Positions 44,153 to 53,369 of a DNA stretch of 64,000 nt are shown here, piece by piece. The position numbers and the translations under genes were made by a program. How positions within the stretch are numbered: position 1 is the stretch's first letter; each line of letters starts with the position of its first letter. The notes under the pieces were generated by a model. It saw only the letters and a program-made list of their open reading frames with translations. It was not told the DNA's origin and made no database searches. Source of the DNA: Burkholderiales bacterium (GTDB taxonomy: Bacteria > Pseudomonadota > Gammaproteobacteria > Burkholderiales > Burkholderiaceae_C); NCBI GenBank assembly GCA_016213205.1, contig JACRAZ010000042.1, forward strand, positions 62,001-126,000. Direction: 5' to 3'.

Positions 44153-46678
44153 ATGCACATTCGCAAGTCGATGTCCTGGCAGGCCATGCTGGTCTGCGCA
44201 GGCCTGTCATGGGCCGGCCTGGCCACCGCCAACACGGTGGCGGTGAGCGCCGACCCGCTGCCCAACCAGACGCTCACCGTCACCACCACGGCGGCCACCA
44301 CCACCACCACCACCCAAACCTTCCCGCGCGGCAGCGTGCTGCGGCTGCAGGCCTCGCCCACGCCGGGCTACGGCTTCGTGGCCTGGGGCGGTGGCTACTG
44401 CATCGGCACCACGCAGCCGTGCACGCTCACCTTGTCGGGCGACCGCACGGTGACGGCGCGCTTCGGCCCCCTCCTCAATGTCAGCGTCACCGGCCCGGGG
44501 CGCGTGAGCTCCCAGCCCAGCGGCATCAATTGCGGCGCCGATTGCACCGAGGCCTACAGCCAGGGCACCAGCGTCATGCTGACGGCAGTGCCGGACGCCG
44601 GCCAGAGCTTCACCGGCTGGGGTGGCGCCTGCAGCGGCAGCGGCCTCACCTGCAACGTCAGCATGAGCGCGGCGCGCAATGTCAGCGCCACCTTTGCCGC
44701 GGCCACCGAAACCCGCTACACCCTGGGTGTGGCCGTGGTGGGTGGCGGCAGCGTGTCGTCCACGCCGGCGGGCATCAGCTGCGGCAGCGACTGCAGCGAG
44801 TCCTACCTCGCCAACACCAGCGTGAGCCTGGTGGCCACGCCGGCCGCGGGCCAGGTGTTCAGCGGCTGGGGCGGCGCCTGCACCGGCACCGGTGCCTGCA
44901 CGGTCAGCATGACCCAGGCGCGCAGCGTCACGGCCAGCTTTGCCGCGGCGCCGGTGAGCCAGTTCACGCTGAGCGTGGCGGTCACCGGTTCGGGCAGCGT
45001 GTCGTCCACGCCGGCGGGCATCAGCTGCGGCAGTGACTGCAGCGAGACCTACGCCAACAACACCAGCGTCACCTTGACGGCCACGCCGGCCGCGGGCCAG
45101 GTTTTCAGCGGCTGGAGCGGCGCCTGCACGGGCACCGGCGCCTGCATGGTGAGCATGACCCAGGCGCGCAGCGTCACGGCGAGCTTCAGCGCGGTGGTGT
45201 CCACCGGCCCGGTGTACTACTTCTCCGACTGCCAGACCGGCGCCGTGGCCGGCTGCGTGCCCGGCAACAACGCCAACCCGGGCACCAGCCCCTCGGCACC
45301 GAAGCAAACCCTGGCAGGGCTCGATGTCAACAACCTGCCGGCCGGCACCCAGCTGCTGTTCGCCCGGGGCGGCGCCTGGACCAACTTCAACGTCCAGTTG
45401 CGCAACCTGAACGTCACCGCGACTGCGCCGCTGGTGTTCGATGCCTATGGCAGCGGCCCCGCACCGTGGATCAAGGCCGGCGGCATGTTCTACGCGTTCC
45501 AGTTCGGCACCTTCCAGGACACGGCCAACGACGGCGGCTACACGATCCGCAACCTCAAGCTCGACGGCCTGGGCGCGGCCGGCGTCTGGGGCCTGCACCT
45601 GCGCAACGACGTGCACCACGTGCTGATGGAGAACCTGGAGATCACCGGCTTCGAGCTGGCCGTGCACACGGTAGGGGCCACGGTGGGCAACAACTTCATC
45701 TTGCGCAACTCCAACATCCACCACAACCACGAGATGGGCCTGCTGGGTGACGGCTACGACTCGGTGATCGAGGGCAACACCTTCGCCGACAACAACTTCT
45801 CCGGCAGCGCCTTCAGCCACGCCATCTACCTGGGTGGGCACGGCAGGAACTTCATCGTCCGCAACAACACCTTCACCAACAACTCGCGCGTCAATGGCGT
45901 GTGCACCGGGGGCAACTTCACGGTGCACGGCCAGTGGGACGGGCTGCTGGTGGAAGGCAACACGATCCAGCAGGACGCCTCGGCTGGGGGCTGCTACGGC
46001 ATCTCGGTCAACTCGGCCTACGACTCGCCCGAGTGGTTCCGCAACCTCGTGGTGCGGGGCAACCGGATCGTGAACCTGGGCAACTGCTCGATCTGCCTCA
46101 CGTCCGCCCCCGGCGCCATCGTCGAGAACAACCTGGTCGTCAACACCCAGGCGAGCTACCACGCGGCCATCCTGGTTCCCGACCGCACGCCCGGCCCGGG
46201 CGACGATGTGGACACCGGGGCCATCGTGCGCAACAACACGATCTACCTGTCCCAGCCCACCGCCTGGAGCGAAGGCATCGCGCTGCGCCCGGGTTCGGGC
46301 ACCAACCAGCAGGTGGTCTCGAACCTGATCTACTTCGGCGCCGCCACCGATCCGACGCACCGTTGCTACAACGTCGGCGCCTTGTCCAACTTCGTCGCGT
46401 TCGACAACAACCTCTGCCACCACGCCGGCAACAACGGCACCTTCAGCAACGTCTACGGCACCCTGGCGGCCGCGCGCGCAGCGGGCTTCGACCTCAACGG
46501 CCTGAGCAGCGACCCGCTGTTCGTGGCCCTGCCGGCCCTGTCCAACGGCTGGAACGACCAGATCCAGGCCGCCAGCCCGGCCACCGGCCGCGGCCATGCC
46601 ACCCGCAGCAGTGCGCGCGATCGCCTGGGCGTGACACGCTCCGTGCCCAGCATGGGGTCGCGCGAGCCCGCCCGCTGA
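44153..46678 (+). CDS. Secreted protein with bacterial (InlB-B/PKD-like) repeats and a beta-helix domain
   Basis: 841 residues with GGAGGAA before the ATG. Signal peptide 1-26 (AMLVCAGLSWAGLATA). Four related repeats of about 80 residues span 30-345, with signature phrases GSGSVSSTPAGISCG, CSETYANNTSVTLTATP and GWSGACTGTG. Their paired Cys suggest disulfides. Residues 360-800 are a right-handed beta-helix with repeated Asn-rich turns (GNNFILRNSNIHHNHEMG, NFIVRNNTFTNNS), like polysaccharide lyases or adhesins. Catalytic residues not identified. The stop lies in the loop of a hairpin. Confidence 0.8.
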   Translation: MHIRKSMSWQAMLVCAGLSWAGLATANTVAVSADPLPNQTLTVTTTAATTTTTTQTFPRGSVLRLQASPTPGYGFVAWGGGYCIGTTQPCTLTLSGDRTVTARFGPLLNVSVTGPGRVSSQPSGINCGADCTEAYSQGTSVMLTAVPDAGQSFTGWGGACSGSGLTCNVSMSAARNVSATFAAATETRYTLGVAVVGGGSVSSTPAGISCGSDCSESYLANTSVSLVATPAAGQVFSGWGGACTGTGACTVSMTQARSVTASFAAAPVSQFTLSVAVTGSGSVSSTPAGISCGSDCSETYANNTSVTLTATPAAGQVFSGWSGACTGTGACMVSMTQARSVTASFSAVVSTGPVYYFSDCQTGAVAGCVPGNNANPGTSPSAPKQTLAGLDVNNLPAGTQLLFARGGAWTNFNVQLRNLNVTATAPLVFDAYGSGPAPWIKAGGMFYAFQFGTFQDTANDGGYTIRNLKLDGLGAAGVWGLHLRNDVHHVLMENLEITGFELAVHTVGATVGNNFILRNSNIHHNHEMGLLGDGYDSVIEGNTFADNNFSGSAFSHAIYLGGHGRNFIVRNNTFTNNSRVNGVCTGGNFTVHGQWDGLLVEGNTIQQDASAGGCYGISVNSAYDSPEWFRNLVVRGNRIVNLGNCSICLTSAPGAIVENNLVVNTQASYHAAILVPDRTPGPGDDVDTGAIVRNNTIYLSQPTAWSEGIALRPGSGTNQQVVSNLIYFGAATDPTHRCYNVGALSNFVAFDNNLCHHAGNNGTFSNVYGTLAAARAAGFDLNGLSSDPLFVALPALSNGWNDQIQAASPATGRGHATRSSARDRLGVTRSVPSMGSREPAR
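44748..45190 (+). repeat. Tandem 246-base repeat within the secreted beta-helix gene
   Basis: Two near-identical copies start at 44748 and 44994, each opening GCAGCGTGTCGTCCACGCCG and encoding one Cys-containing domain of about 82 residues. Two more diverged copies lie upstream. The high nucleotide identity implies recent duplication or ongoing recombination. Confidence 0.75.
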
Positions 46679-46683
46679 CGGGC
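46670..46683 (+). terminator. Hairpin with the stop codon in its loop
   Basis: GCCCG (46670-46674), loop CTGA, CGGGC (46679-46683); the TGA stop of the beta-helix gene is the loop. The same design occurs at 50314-50330. No T-run follows. Confidence 0.35.
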
Positions 46684-46869
46684 TGAAGCTGCCCCAGGCG
46701 GGGCCGGGCCTGGTCGGGCGGACAAGGCCTGGTCCGGTCCGGCCTCGGCACCGATCTCGTCGGGCCGGCACCGCAAGGTGGCCGGCCCGATGCACTTTCG
46801 GCCGCCGCGCATCCAGGGGCAAACCGGTTCGGCCACGCGCCGATGGCGAGGGCGCGGCAGAATGCTGCG

Positions 46870-47970
46870 ATGTCCCGGACTCATACCCCTGATGGCCGCG
46901 TGGACGATGTCCACGGCCTCGTCTACCCCTGCGGCCCGGCGCCCGAGCCCGGCCAGGTGAAGGCAGTGCTGCCCGGCCTGCTGTGGCTGCGCATGCCGCT
47001 GCCCTTTGCGCTGGACCACATCAACCTGTGGGCGATCGCCGACGAGGACGAGCAAGGCCCCGGCTGGGCCATCGTGGACACCGGCACCAAGACACCCGAG
47101 GTGGTGGGCGCCTGGCGCCAGCTGATCGCGCCCGATGGCCCGCTGGCGGCCACCCCGCAGGGCGCGCGCATCACGCGCATCTTCGTCACCCACATGCACC
47201 CGGACCACATCGGCATGGCCGGCTGGCTGACGCGCAAGTTCCAGTGCCGCCTGTGGATGACGCGGCTGGAGTACCTGCAATGCCGCACGCTCGCGGCCGA
47301 CACCGGGCGCGAGCCGCCGGAGGAGGCGATCCGCTTCTACCGCCAGTGCGGCTGGCCCGAAGAGGCGCTGGACGTCTACCGGGCCCGCTTCGGCAGCTTC
47401 GGCAAGGTGGTGCATGCGCTGCCCGACAGCTTCCGGCGCCTGACGGACGGCCAGCAGTTCCGCATCGGCGACCACCTCTGGCGCGTGGTGGTGGGGCGTG
47501 GCCACTCACCCGAACACGCCTGCCTGCTGTGTGATGAACAGCAGGTGCTGATTTCCGGCGACCAGGTGCTGCCGCGCATCTCATCGAACGTGTCGGTGTT
47601 CCCGATGGAGCCGGATGCCGACCCGCTGGGCGACTGGATCGCCTCGATCGAGCACCTGCGCCGCATGCTGCCCGACGAACTGCTGGTGCTGCCAGCGCAC
47701 AACGAGCCCTTCCGAGGCCTGCACAAGCGGCTGGACCGTCTGGCCCATGGGCATGATCGCGGGCTGGAGCGCCTGCGCCGCACGCTGGCCGAGCCCAAGC
47801 GGGCGATCGATGTGTTCGGCGCGCTGTTCGCACGGCCGATCGACATCCGCAGCGAGGTGCTGGGCATGGCCACCGGCGAGAGCCTGGCGCACCTGAACTA
47901 CCTGCTGGCCCGCGAGGAGATCCTGCGGGAGCGCGGCCCGGACGGCATCCAGCGCTACCGGGTGAAATGA
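46870..47970 (+). CDS. Metallo-beta-lactamase-fold hydrolase
   Basis: 366 residues from the second in-frame ATG; an earlier start at 46843 would add nine unlike residues. Metal motif THMHPDHIGMAGW, upstream DTGTKTPE, then GRGHSPEHACL, LISGDQVLP and LLVLPAHNEPF supply the remaining His/Asp ligands. A C-terminal helical extension (LAHGHDRGLERLRRTL) is typical of glyoxalase II-like and LACTB2-like enzymes. The substrate could be an acyl-thioester, lactone or nucleotide. Stands alone. Confidence 0.85.
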   Translation: MSRTHTPDGRVDDVHGLVYPCGPAPEPGQVKAVLPGLLWLRMPLPFALDHINLWAIADEDEQGPGWAIVDTGTKTPEVVGAWRQLIAPDGPLAATPQGARITRIFVTHMHPDHIGMAGWLTRKFQCRLWMTRLEYLQCRTLAADTGREPPEEAIRFYRQCGWPEEALDVYRARFGSFGKVVHALPDSFRRLTDGQQFRIGDHLWRVVVGRGHSPEHACLLCDEQQVLISGDQVLPRISSNVSVFPMEPDADPLGDWIASIEHLRRMLPDELLVLPAHNEPFRGLHKRLDRLAHGHDRGLERLRRTLAEPKRAIDVFGALFARPIDIRSEVLGMATGESLAHLNYLLAREEILRERGPDGIQRYRVK

Positions 47971-48043
47971 GCTTGCCCTCGGCACTGGCTTGTCAGGGCG
48001 CTGTAGTCCTGGCTGCCTACAGTGCGGCCTTTCACGACACCTG

Positions 48044-49372
48044 ATGGGCTCCATGGATCCCAAGCTCCCGCGGCCCGGCGAAGTGAGCCTCCTGCCGGCA
48101 CAGGTGCGGGTCGGTCACCATGTCCGCATACCACTGGGCTGGCTCGACAACCCGTTCATGACCTCGTCCTTCCTGCTGCGCACCGAGCAGCAGGTGCAGC
48201 GCGTGCGCGCGCTGGGCATCGCGGTGTACTGCGATCCGGCCCGGTCGCAAGCGCCGGTGCCGCCGCTGGCTGATGCCGAGCGACGCACCGAGGCACCCAC
48301 CGAGCAGGTCATCACGCAGGCGGCCGAACCGGGCATTGAACCGGGCACCGAACCTGGCGCTCGCGCCGAAGTCGAACCGCCCGCGCCCGGTTCAATGGCC
48401 GCGCTGCAGGCGCGCCTCGACCAGACGCAGCAACGCTTCAGCCAGGCCGCCGAGCGTGCAGGCACGGCATTGAAGGAACTGGATGCGCGCCCCCAGGAAT
48501 GCATCGAGGCCGTGGCCGATCTGGCAGGCGAATCGGTCGAGACCCTGCTGAGCGACCCGAACGCGGCGGTGATGCTGATGGTCGCGCAATCCCACCAGCG
48601 CAGCGATGCCGCGCATGCCCTGTCGGTGATGACGATGGCGCTGCTGATGGCCCAGCAACTGGGCATCGACAACGACGAGGCCAAGCTGATCGCCATGGGT
48701 GCGATGCTGCACGACGTGGGCAAGGCCACGCTGCCCCTGTCCATCCTGCGCAAGACCGAGCGCAACCGGCACGAGGAGGCGGTGTACCGCCAGCACCCGC
48801 GGCGCGGGCACGACCGTCTGTCCGGGCTGGGCGTGGACGTGCCGCCGCCCGTGCTCGACGCGGTGCTGCACCACCACGAGCAGGTGGGCGGGGCCGGCTT
48901 TCCCGACGGGCTGAGCGGCGCCGACATCCGGCTGGCCGCACGCATCACTGCGATTGCCGATCGCTTCGACGTCCTCACCAACCCGATCGACCCTGCGCGC
49001 AGCATGTCACCCTTCGAGGCCCTGGCGCAGATGTGGGCGCGCGACCGGGGCGCGCTGGACGAAGCCTTGCTGCAGCACTTCATCGCGTCGCTCGGCATCT
49101 ACCCGCCTGGCACGCTGGTGCGGCTGAACGACGGCCGCTCGGGTGTGGTGGTGGTGGCCGCACCGGCGGGGGCCCGACGCTGCCCGCAGGTGCTGGTGTA
49201 CGACCCGGCGGTGCCGCGGCGCGATGCCCAGATCATCGACCTGGCCAACCCGGCCATGGCCGGCAGCCTGGCCGTCGAGGCGGCGATGCGGCCCCAGGAC
49301 CGCCCCGAGGACGAGCTGGACTACCTGCTGCCGCGCCGCCGCATGAGCTGGTATGCCGCATCGGTGGGCTGA
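48044..49372 (+). CDS. HD-GYP protein with N-terminal DUF3391-like domain
   Basis: 442 residues from ATG 48044; ATG 48053 is an alternative. An N-terminal segment (VSLLPAQVRVGHHVRIPLGW, then FLLRTEQQVQRVRALG) resembles DUF3391, which often precedes HD-GYP domains. A Pro/Glu linker and coiled helix follow. The HD-GYP domain has MLHDVGKATLPLSIL, YRQHPRRGHDRL and HHHEQVGGAGFPDG, where GYP is replaced by GFP. The C-terminus is a beta-rich extension (GTLVRLNDGRSGVVVV). Probably degrades cyclic-di-GMP. Confidence 0.85.
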   Translation: MGSMDPKLPRPGEVSLLPAQVRVGHHVRIPLGWLDNPFMTSSFLLRTEQQVQRVRALGIAVYCDPARSQAPVPPLADAERRTEAPTEQVITQAAEPGIEPGTEPGARAEVEPPAPGSMAALQARLDQTQQRFSQAAERAGTALKELDARPQECIEAVADLAGESVETLLSDPNAAVMLMVAQSHQRSDAAHALSVMTMALLMAQQLGIDNDEAKLIAMGAMLHDVGKATLPLSILRKTERNRHEEAVYRQHPRRGHDRLSGLGVDVPPPVLDAVLHHHEQVGGAGFPDGLSGADIRLAARITAIADRFDVLTNPIDPARSMSPFEALAQMWARDRGALDEALLQHFIASLGIYPPGTLVRLNDGRSGVVVVAAPAGARRCPQVLVYDPAVPRRDAQIIDLANPAMAGSLAVEAAMRPQDRPEDELDYLLPRRRMSWYAASVG

Positions 49373-49498
49373 CACCCTCCGGCCGGTGGATGCCGGCGAG
49401 AACTCTGCCACCAAGGTTCTGCGGGTTACAAGCCGAACGGGGCTATCATCGCGGCTCGGGCAAGGGTTGGCAGCTCGTCGCTGGAGGGCGAGGACACT

Positions 49499-50323
49499 TT
49501 GAAGTCGAGCACCATCATCGCTGCATCACTGATGTGGCGCCGCAACACAGGCAACATGCTGGTCGAGAACCCGCGTATCGACCTGTTGCCAGATGGCGCG
49601 CCCGGCCCCCGCCGCTTCAAGATCAAGGTGGCCGACCAGAAAGGCCGCCGCGGCCTGGTGGACAGCCTGCTGCGGCATCGCTACGCCTGGCGCGGCTACA
49701 CCGGCGCCGGCCTGCCGACCGACCCCTCGGTCAACAAGTTCACGCTGGCGGCGATGGAAAACGATGCCTCCATCGGCACCATCACCGTGTCGTTCGATGG
49801 CCCGCAGAAGCTCGCCAGCGACGATTCCTTCGCCGAAGAAGTCAACGCGCTGCGCAGCCAGGGCCGCAAGCTGTGCGAATTCACCAAGCTCGCGGTCGAT
49901 CCCACCACCGCCACCAAGCGGGTGCTGGCCGCCTTGTTCCACGTGGCCTACATCGTGGCGCACCGCATCCGTGGCTTCGACACCCTGCTGATCGAGGTGA
50001 ACCCGCGCCACGTGCGCTACTACGAGCGCATGCTGGGCCTCAAAGTGATCGGCAGCGAGCGGCTGAACCGCTCGGTGCGCGCGCCGGCGGTGCTGCTGTC
50101 GGTCGATTTCTCCTGGGTGCTCAGCCAGATCGGCGAATTCGGCGGCCAGCCCGAACGTGCCGCCACCGAGCGTTCACTGTTCCCGTTCGCCTTCTCGCTG
50201 ACCGAAGAGGCCAGCATCATGGCCCGCATGAAGGCCGTGCAGGAAATGCGCGATCGCCAGGACGGCAAGCCCGACGACGAGCGCGAGGAAGAACACCTGC
50301 CCTCGGACCTGATGCCCGGCTGA
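49499..50323 (+). CDS. FeeM-type N-acyl amino acid synthase / acyltransferase (GNAT-like fold)
   Basis: 274 residues from a TTG with GAGGGCGAGG upstream; the next ATG (49532) has no ribosome site. Core features of the FeeM/LuxI-related acyltransferases: RRFKIKVADQ, LVDSLLRHRYAWRGY, DASIGTITVSFDGP, CEFTKLAVDP (the first-step beta strand and glutamate), IRGFDTLLIEVNPRHVRYYE and LGLKVIGSERL. Family members transfer fatty acids from acyl-ACP to amino acids; in exosortase-bearing bacteria a related group exists. A C-terminal acidic tail (DDEREEEH) follows. Products could be lipid signals or membrane components. Substrate unknown. Confidence 0.78.
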   Translation: MKSSTIIAASLMWRRNTGNMLVENPRIDLLPDGAPGPRRFKIKVADQKGRRGLVDSLLRHRYAWRGYTGAGLPTDPSVNKFTLAAMENDASIGTITVSFDGPQKLASDDSFAEEVNALRSQGRKLCEFTKLAVDPTTATKRVLAALFHVAYIVAHRIRGFDTLLIEVNPRHVRYYERMLGLKVIGSERLNRSVRAPAVLLSVDFSWVLSQIGEFGGQPERAATERSLFPFAFSLTEEASIMARMKAVQEMRDRQDGKPDDEREEEHLPSDLMPG

Positions 50324-50330
50324 GCCGGGC
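50314..50330 (+). terminator. Perfect hairpin enclosing the stop codon, between convergent genes
   Basis: GCCCGGC (50314-50320), loop TGA, GCCGGGC (50324-50330). The loop is exactly the stop codon of the acyltransferase gene. The AcuI-like gene ends 15 bases further on the other strand, so this stem may stop both transcripts. Confidence 0.45.
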
Positions 50331-50344
50331 CGCGGTGCCGGCCT

Positions 50345-51331
50345 TCAGCGCCGCACGTCCACCACGGTGCGGCCGCGCACCTGGCCCTCGATGAGCCGGG
50401 GCGCGTAGCCGATCACCTCCGTCAGCCCGATCTCGGTGACCATCGATTCCAGCCTGGCCAGGTCGAGGTGGCGCGCCATCAGGTCCCAGGCCTCGGCGCG
50501 CTGGGCGTTGGGCACGAAGACGCTGTTGATGCCGTACAGCGTCACCCCCCGCAGGATGAAGGGCATCACGGTGGTCGGGAAGTCGCCGCCCTGGGCCAGC
50601 CCGCAGGCGGCCACCGCGCCGTTGAACCGCGTGGCCGCGCAGGCATTGGCCAGCGTGTGGCTGCCCACCGTGTCCACCACCCCGGCCCAGGTTTCCTTCT
50701 GCAGCGGCTTGCCGGGCTGGGTGAATTCGTTGCGATCCACCACGCGCGCGGCGCCCAGGCCACGCAGGTAGTCGGCCTCCTGCGGCCGGCCGGTGGAAGC
50801 CACCACGGCGTAGCCCAGCGCGCCCAGCAGCGCCACCGCGATCGAGCCCACGCCACCGGCGGCACCCGTCACCAGCACCTCACCGTCGCCCGGCTGCAGG
50901 CCGTGGCGCTGCAAGGCCCGCACGCACAGCGCGGCCGTGAACCCGGCGGTGGCCACGGCCATCGCGCTGCGGGGCGTGAACGGGGCCGGGATCTTCAGCA
51001 GCCAGCCGGCGTCGACCCGCTGGCGCTGGGTGAGGCCGCCCCAGTGGTTCTCGCCCAGGCCCCAGCCGGTGACGACCACCTGGTCGCCGGCATGCCACTG
51101 CGGGCTGCGGCTGGCGGCCACGGTGCCGGCCAGGTCGATGCCCGGCACCAGCGGCCAGGTGCGCACCACGGCGCCCTTGCCGGTGATGGCCAGCGCATCC
51201 TTGTAGTTCAGCGTCGAGTAGGCCACGTCAACCGTCACGTCGCGGTCGGGCAGGCGCGCATCGTCCATGTCGACGAGCTCGGCGCGGGTCTTCTTGTCCT
51301 CGGTCTGTGAAAGCAGCAGGGCTTTGAACAT
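50345..51331 (-). CDS. acuI: AcuI/YhdH-family zinc-free MDR oxidoreductase (acryloyl-CoA reductase-like)
   Basis: 328 residues from the internal ATG at 51331. MDR fold: STLNYKDALAITGKG, GDQVVVTGWGLGE, the Rossmann motif VTGAAGGVGSIAVALLGALG (NADPH) and RGVTLYGINSVFVPN near the end. AcuI reduces acryloyl-CoA to propionyl-CoA and handles 3-hydroxypropionate or DMSP breakdown; the broader family is quinone-oxidoreductase-like, so the substrate is inferred. Convergent with the acyltransferase gene. Confidence 0.85.
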   Translation of the reverse strand: MFKALLLSQTEDKKTRAELVDMDDARLPDRDVTVDVAYSTLNYKDALAITGKGAVVRTWPLVPGIDLAGTVAASRSPQWHAGDQVVVTGWGLGENHWGGLTQRQRVDAGWLLKIPAPFTPRSAMAVATAGFTAALCVRALQRHGLQPGDGEVLVTGAAGGVGSIAVALLGALGYAVVASTGRPQEADYLRGLGAARVVDRNEFTQPGKPLQKETWAGVVDTVGSHTLANACAATRFNGAVAACGLAQGGDFPTTVMPFILRGVTLYGINSVFVPNAQRAEAWDLMARHLDLARLESMVTEIGLTEVIGYAPRLIEGQVRGRTVVDVRR

Positions 51332-51353
51332 GGCAGGTGTCTCCGCAGGGGGT

Positions 51354-52157
51354 TCAGGCGCCGTGTCGCAGCGCCCAGCGTTCAATGATGCCTGCAAGCG
51401 CGGCCAGCCCGTCGGTCAGGGCGGCCGGCCCGGGCTGCAGGATCAACGGGGACTTGATCTCGTGCAATTCGCCGTCGCGCACCGCCGGCACCTCCTGCCA
51501 GCCCGGGCGCGCGGCCACGTGTTCGGGCCTGAACTTCTTGCCGCACCAGGAGCCGATGATGATGTCCGGCGCCGCACGCACCACCTCCAGCGGGTCGGCC
51601 ACGATGCGGTCGCGCCCCAGCCCGGCCGCGGCACGCTGCGGGAAGATGTCGATGCCGCCAGCCAGGCCCACGAGCTCGCTGACCCAGCGGATCGCGCTGA
51701 TCTGCGGCGAGTCCCATTCCTCGAAGTACACGCGCGGCCGGCGCGGCAACCGCGCGGCCGAGGCGCGCACCGCGGCCAGCCCTTCCTCCAGGCGCTGCAC
51801 ATAGGCCGCGGCCTGTTGCGGCGCGCCCACCAGGGCCCCCAACCGCAACACGTAGCCGAGGATGCCCTCCACGCTGCGGTGGTTGCTGATCCACACCTCC
51901 ACGCCGGCGCGCACCAGCGCGGCGGCGATGTCGGCCTGCATGTCGGAGAAGCCGATCGCCAGATCGGGCGCCAGCGCGAGGATGCGGTCGATGCGCGCGC
52001 TGGTGAATGCGCTGACACGCGGCTTCTCGCGCCGCGCCGCGGCCGGGCGCACCGTGAAGCCCGAGATGCCCACGATGCGGTGCTGCTGGCCCAGCGCGTA
52101 CAGCACCTCGGTGGGCTCCTCGGTGAGGCAGACGATGCGTTCGGGCAGCGCAGGCAT
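51354..52157 (-). CDS. BtuF-like cobalamin/iron-complex binding protein without signal peptide
   Basis: 267 residues. Periplasmic-binding-type fold (class III): RIVCLTEEPTEVLYALGQ, RVSAFTSARIDRILALAPDLAI, and YFEEWDSPQISAIRW. The sequence begins directly with the first beta strand and shows no signal peptide or lipobox, as in several annotated cobalamin-binding proteins of this group. If it acts in the cytoplasm it may be a carrier or sensor rather than a transporter component. No TonB receptor or ABC genes lie beside it. Confidence 0.78.
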   Translation of the reverse strand: MPALPERIVCLTEEPTEVLYALGQQHRIVGISGFTVRPAAARREKPRVSAFTSARIDRILALAPDLAIGFSDMQADIAAALVRAGVEVWISNHRSVEGILGYVLRLGALVGAPQQAAAYVQRLEEGLAAVRASAARLPRRPRVYFEEWDSPQISAIRWVSELVGLAGGIDIFPQRAAAGLGRDRIVADPLEVVRAAPDIIIGSWCGKKFRPEHVAARPGWQEVPAVRDGELHEIKSPLILQPGPAALTDGLAALAGIIERWALRHGA

Positions 52158-52238
52158 GCATGAATTCTGCCGGCATACAGCTTTCCCTACACCCGGCACT
52201 GGGGCTGCCGTGTAGGATCCCGCCAGGGAGCCGAACGA

Positions 52239-53366
52239 GTGACCGGGCCACTGGTACTGATCGTTGACGACAATCCCGAGAACCTCACGGTCATCGGGGA
52301 ACTGCTGCAGCCGCATTGCGCGGTGCGCGCGGCCAACAACGGGGTGCGCGCGCTCAAGCTCGCTGCGCTGGCGCCCCAGCCCGACCTGATCCTGCTCGAC
52401 GTGATGATGCCCGAGCTCGATGGCTACCAGGTGCTGCAGCAGCTGCGCACCGACCCGGCCACGAGCGACATCCCGGTGATGTTCCTCACCGCGCTGGACG
52501 ACCAGGCCGACGAGGAACGCGGCCTGCGCCTGGGCGCGGTGGACTACGTCACCAAGCCCATCCACCCGCCGATCCTGCTCGCACGCGTGCGCACGCAGCT
52601 CGAGCTCAAGCATGCGCGCGACCTGATGCGCGACCGCAACGCCTGGCTCGAGGCCGAGGTGGCGCGCCGCATGGGCGAGAACCAGCTGGTGCAGGACGTG
52701 AGCATCCACGCGCTGGCGCGGCTGGCCGAGATCCGCGACCCGGAAACCGGCAACCACCTGCTGCGCACCCAGGGCTACGTGCGGGCGCTGGCACGACGGC
52801 TGCGCAAGCACCCACGCTTCGCGGCCACGCTCAACGAGCACACGATCGAGCTGCTGGCCAAGTCCGCCCCGTTGCACGACATCGGCAAGGTGGGCATCCC
52901 CGACCACATCCTGCTCAAGCCCGGCAAGCTCGATGCGCAGGAGTGGGCCATCATGCAGACCCACGCCCAGCTTGGCGCCGAGGCCATCGAGCACGCCGAG
53001 ACCGATGTCGCCCGGCCGGTGGAGTTCCTCACCATCGCCAAGCAGATCGCGCGCAGCCACCACGAGCGCTGGGACGGCAAGGGCTACCCCGACGGCCTGG
53101 CCGGCGACGCGATCCCGGTGTCCGCACGGCTGATGGCGATTGCCGATGTCTTCGACGCCCTGATCTCCCGCCGCGTGTACAAGCCGCCGTTTCCCCACGA
53201 GCAGGCCTACCAGATGATCATCAAGGAACGCGGTCTGCAGTTCGACCCCGATGTGGTGCAGGCCTTCATCGATGGTTATGACGAGTTGCGCACGATCGCC
53301 GATGCCCATGCCGATTCGGACGAAACCGTCGCGGCCAAGGTGGCCAGCGTCGGAGGCACGCGCTGA
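52239..53366 (+). CDS. Response regulator with HD-GYP output domain
   Basis: 375 residues, GTG start with GGGAG upstream. The receiver domain has the acidic pair in LIVDDNPENL, Asp54 in LILLDVMMPELDG and the Lys of YVTKPIHPP. The HD-GYP domain has full signatures: LHDIGKVGIPDHIL (His about 213) and SHHERWDGKGYPDGLAG (about 274). It should hydrolyse cyclic-di-GMP when phosphorylated. The hybrid kinase gene starts four bases after its stop, so the kinase is the probable donor. Confidence 0.92.
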   Translation: MTGPLVLIVDDNPENLTVIGELLQPHCAVRAANNGVRALKLAALAPQPDLILLDVMMPELDGYQVLQQLRTDPATSDIPVMFLTALDDQADEERGLRLGAVDYVTKPIHPPILLARVRTQLELKHARDLMRDRNAWLEAEVARRMGENQLVQDVSIHALARLAEIRDPETGNHLLRTQGYVRALARRLRKHPRFAATLNEHTIELLAKSAPLHDIGKVGIPDHILLKPGKLDAQEWAIMQTHAQLGAEAIEHAETDVARPVEFLTIAKQIARSHHERWDGKGYPDGLAGDAIPVSARLMAIADVFDALISRRVYKPPFPHEQAYQMIIKERGLQFDPDVVQAFIDGYDELRTIADAHADSDETVAAKVASVGGTR

Positions 53367-53369
53367 TGA

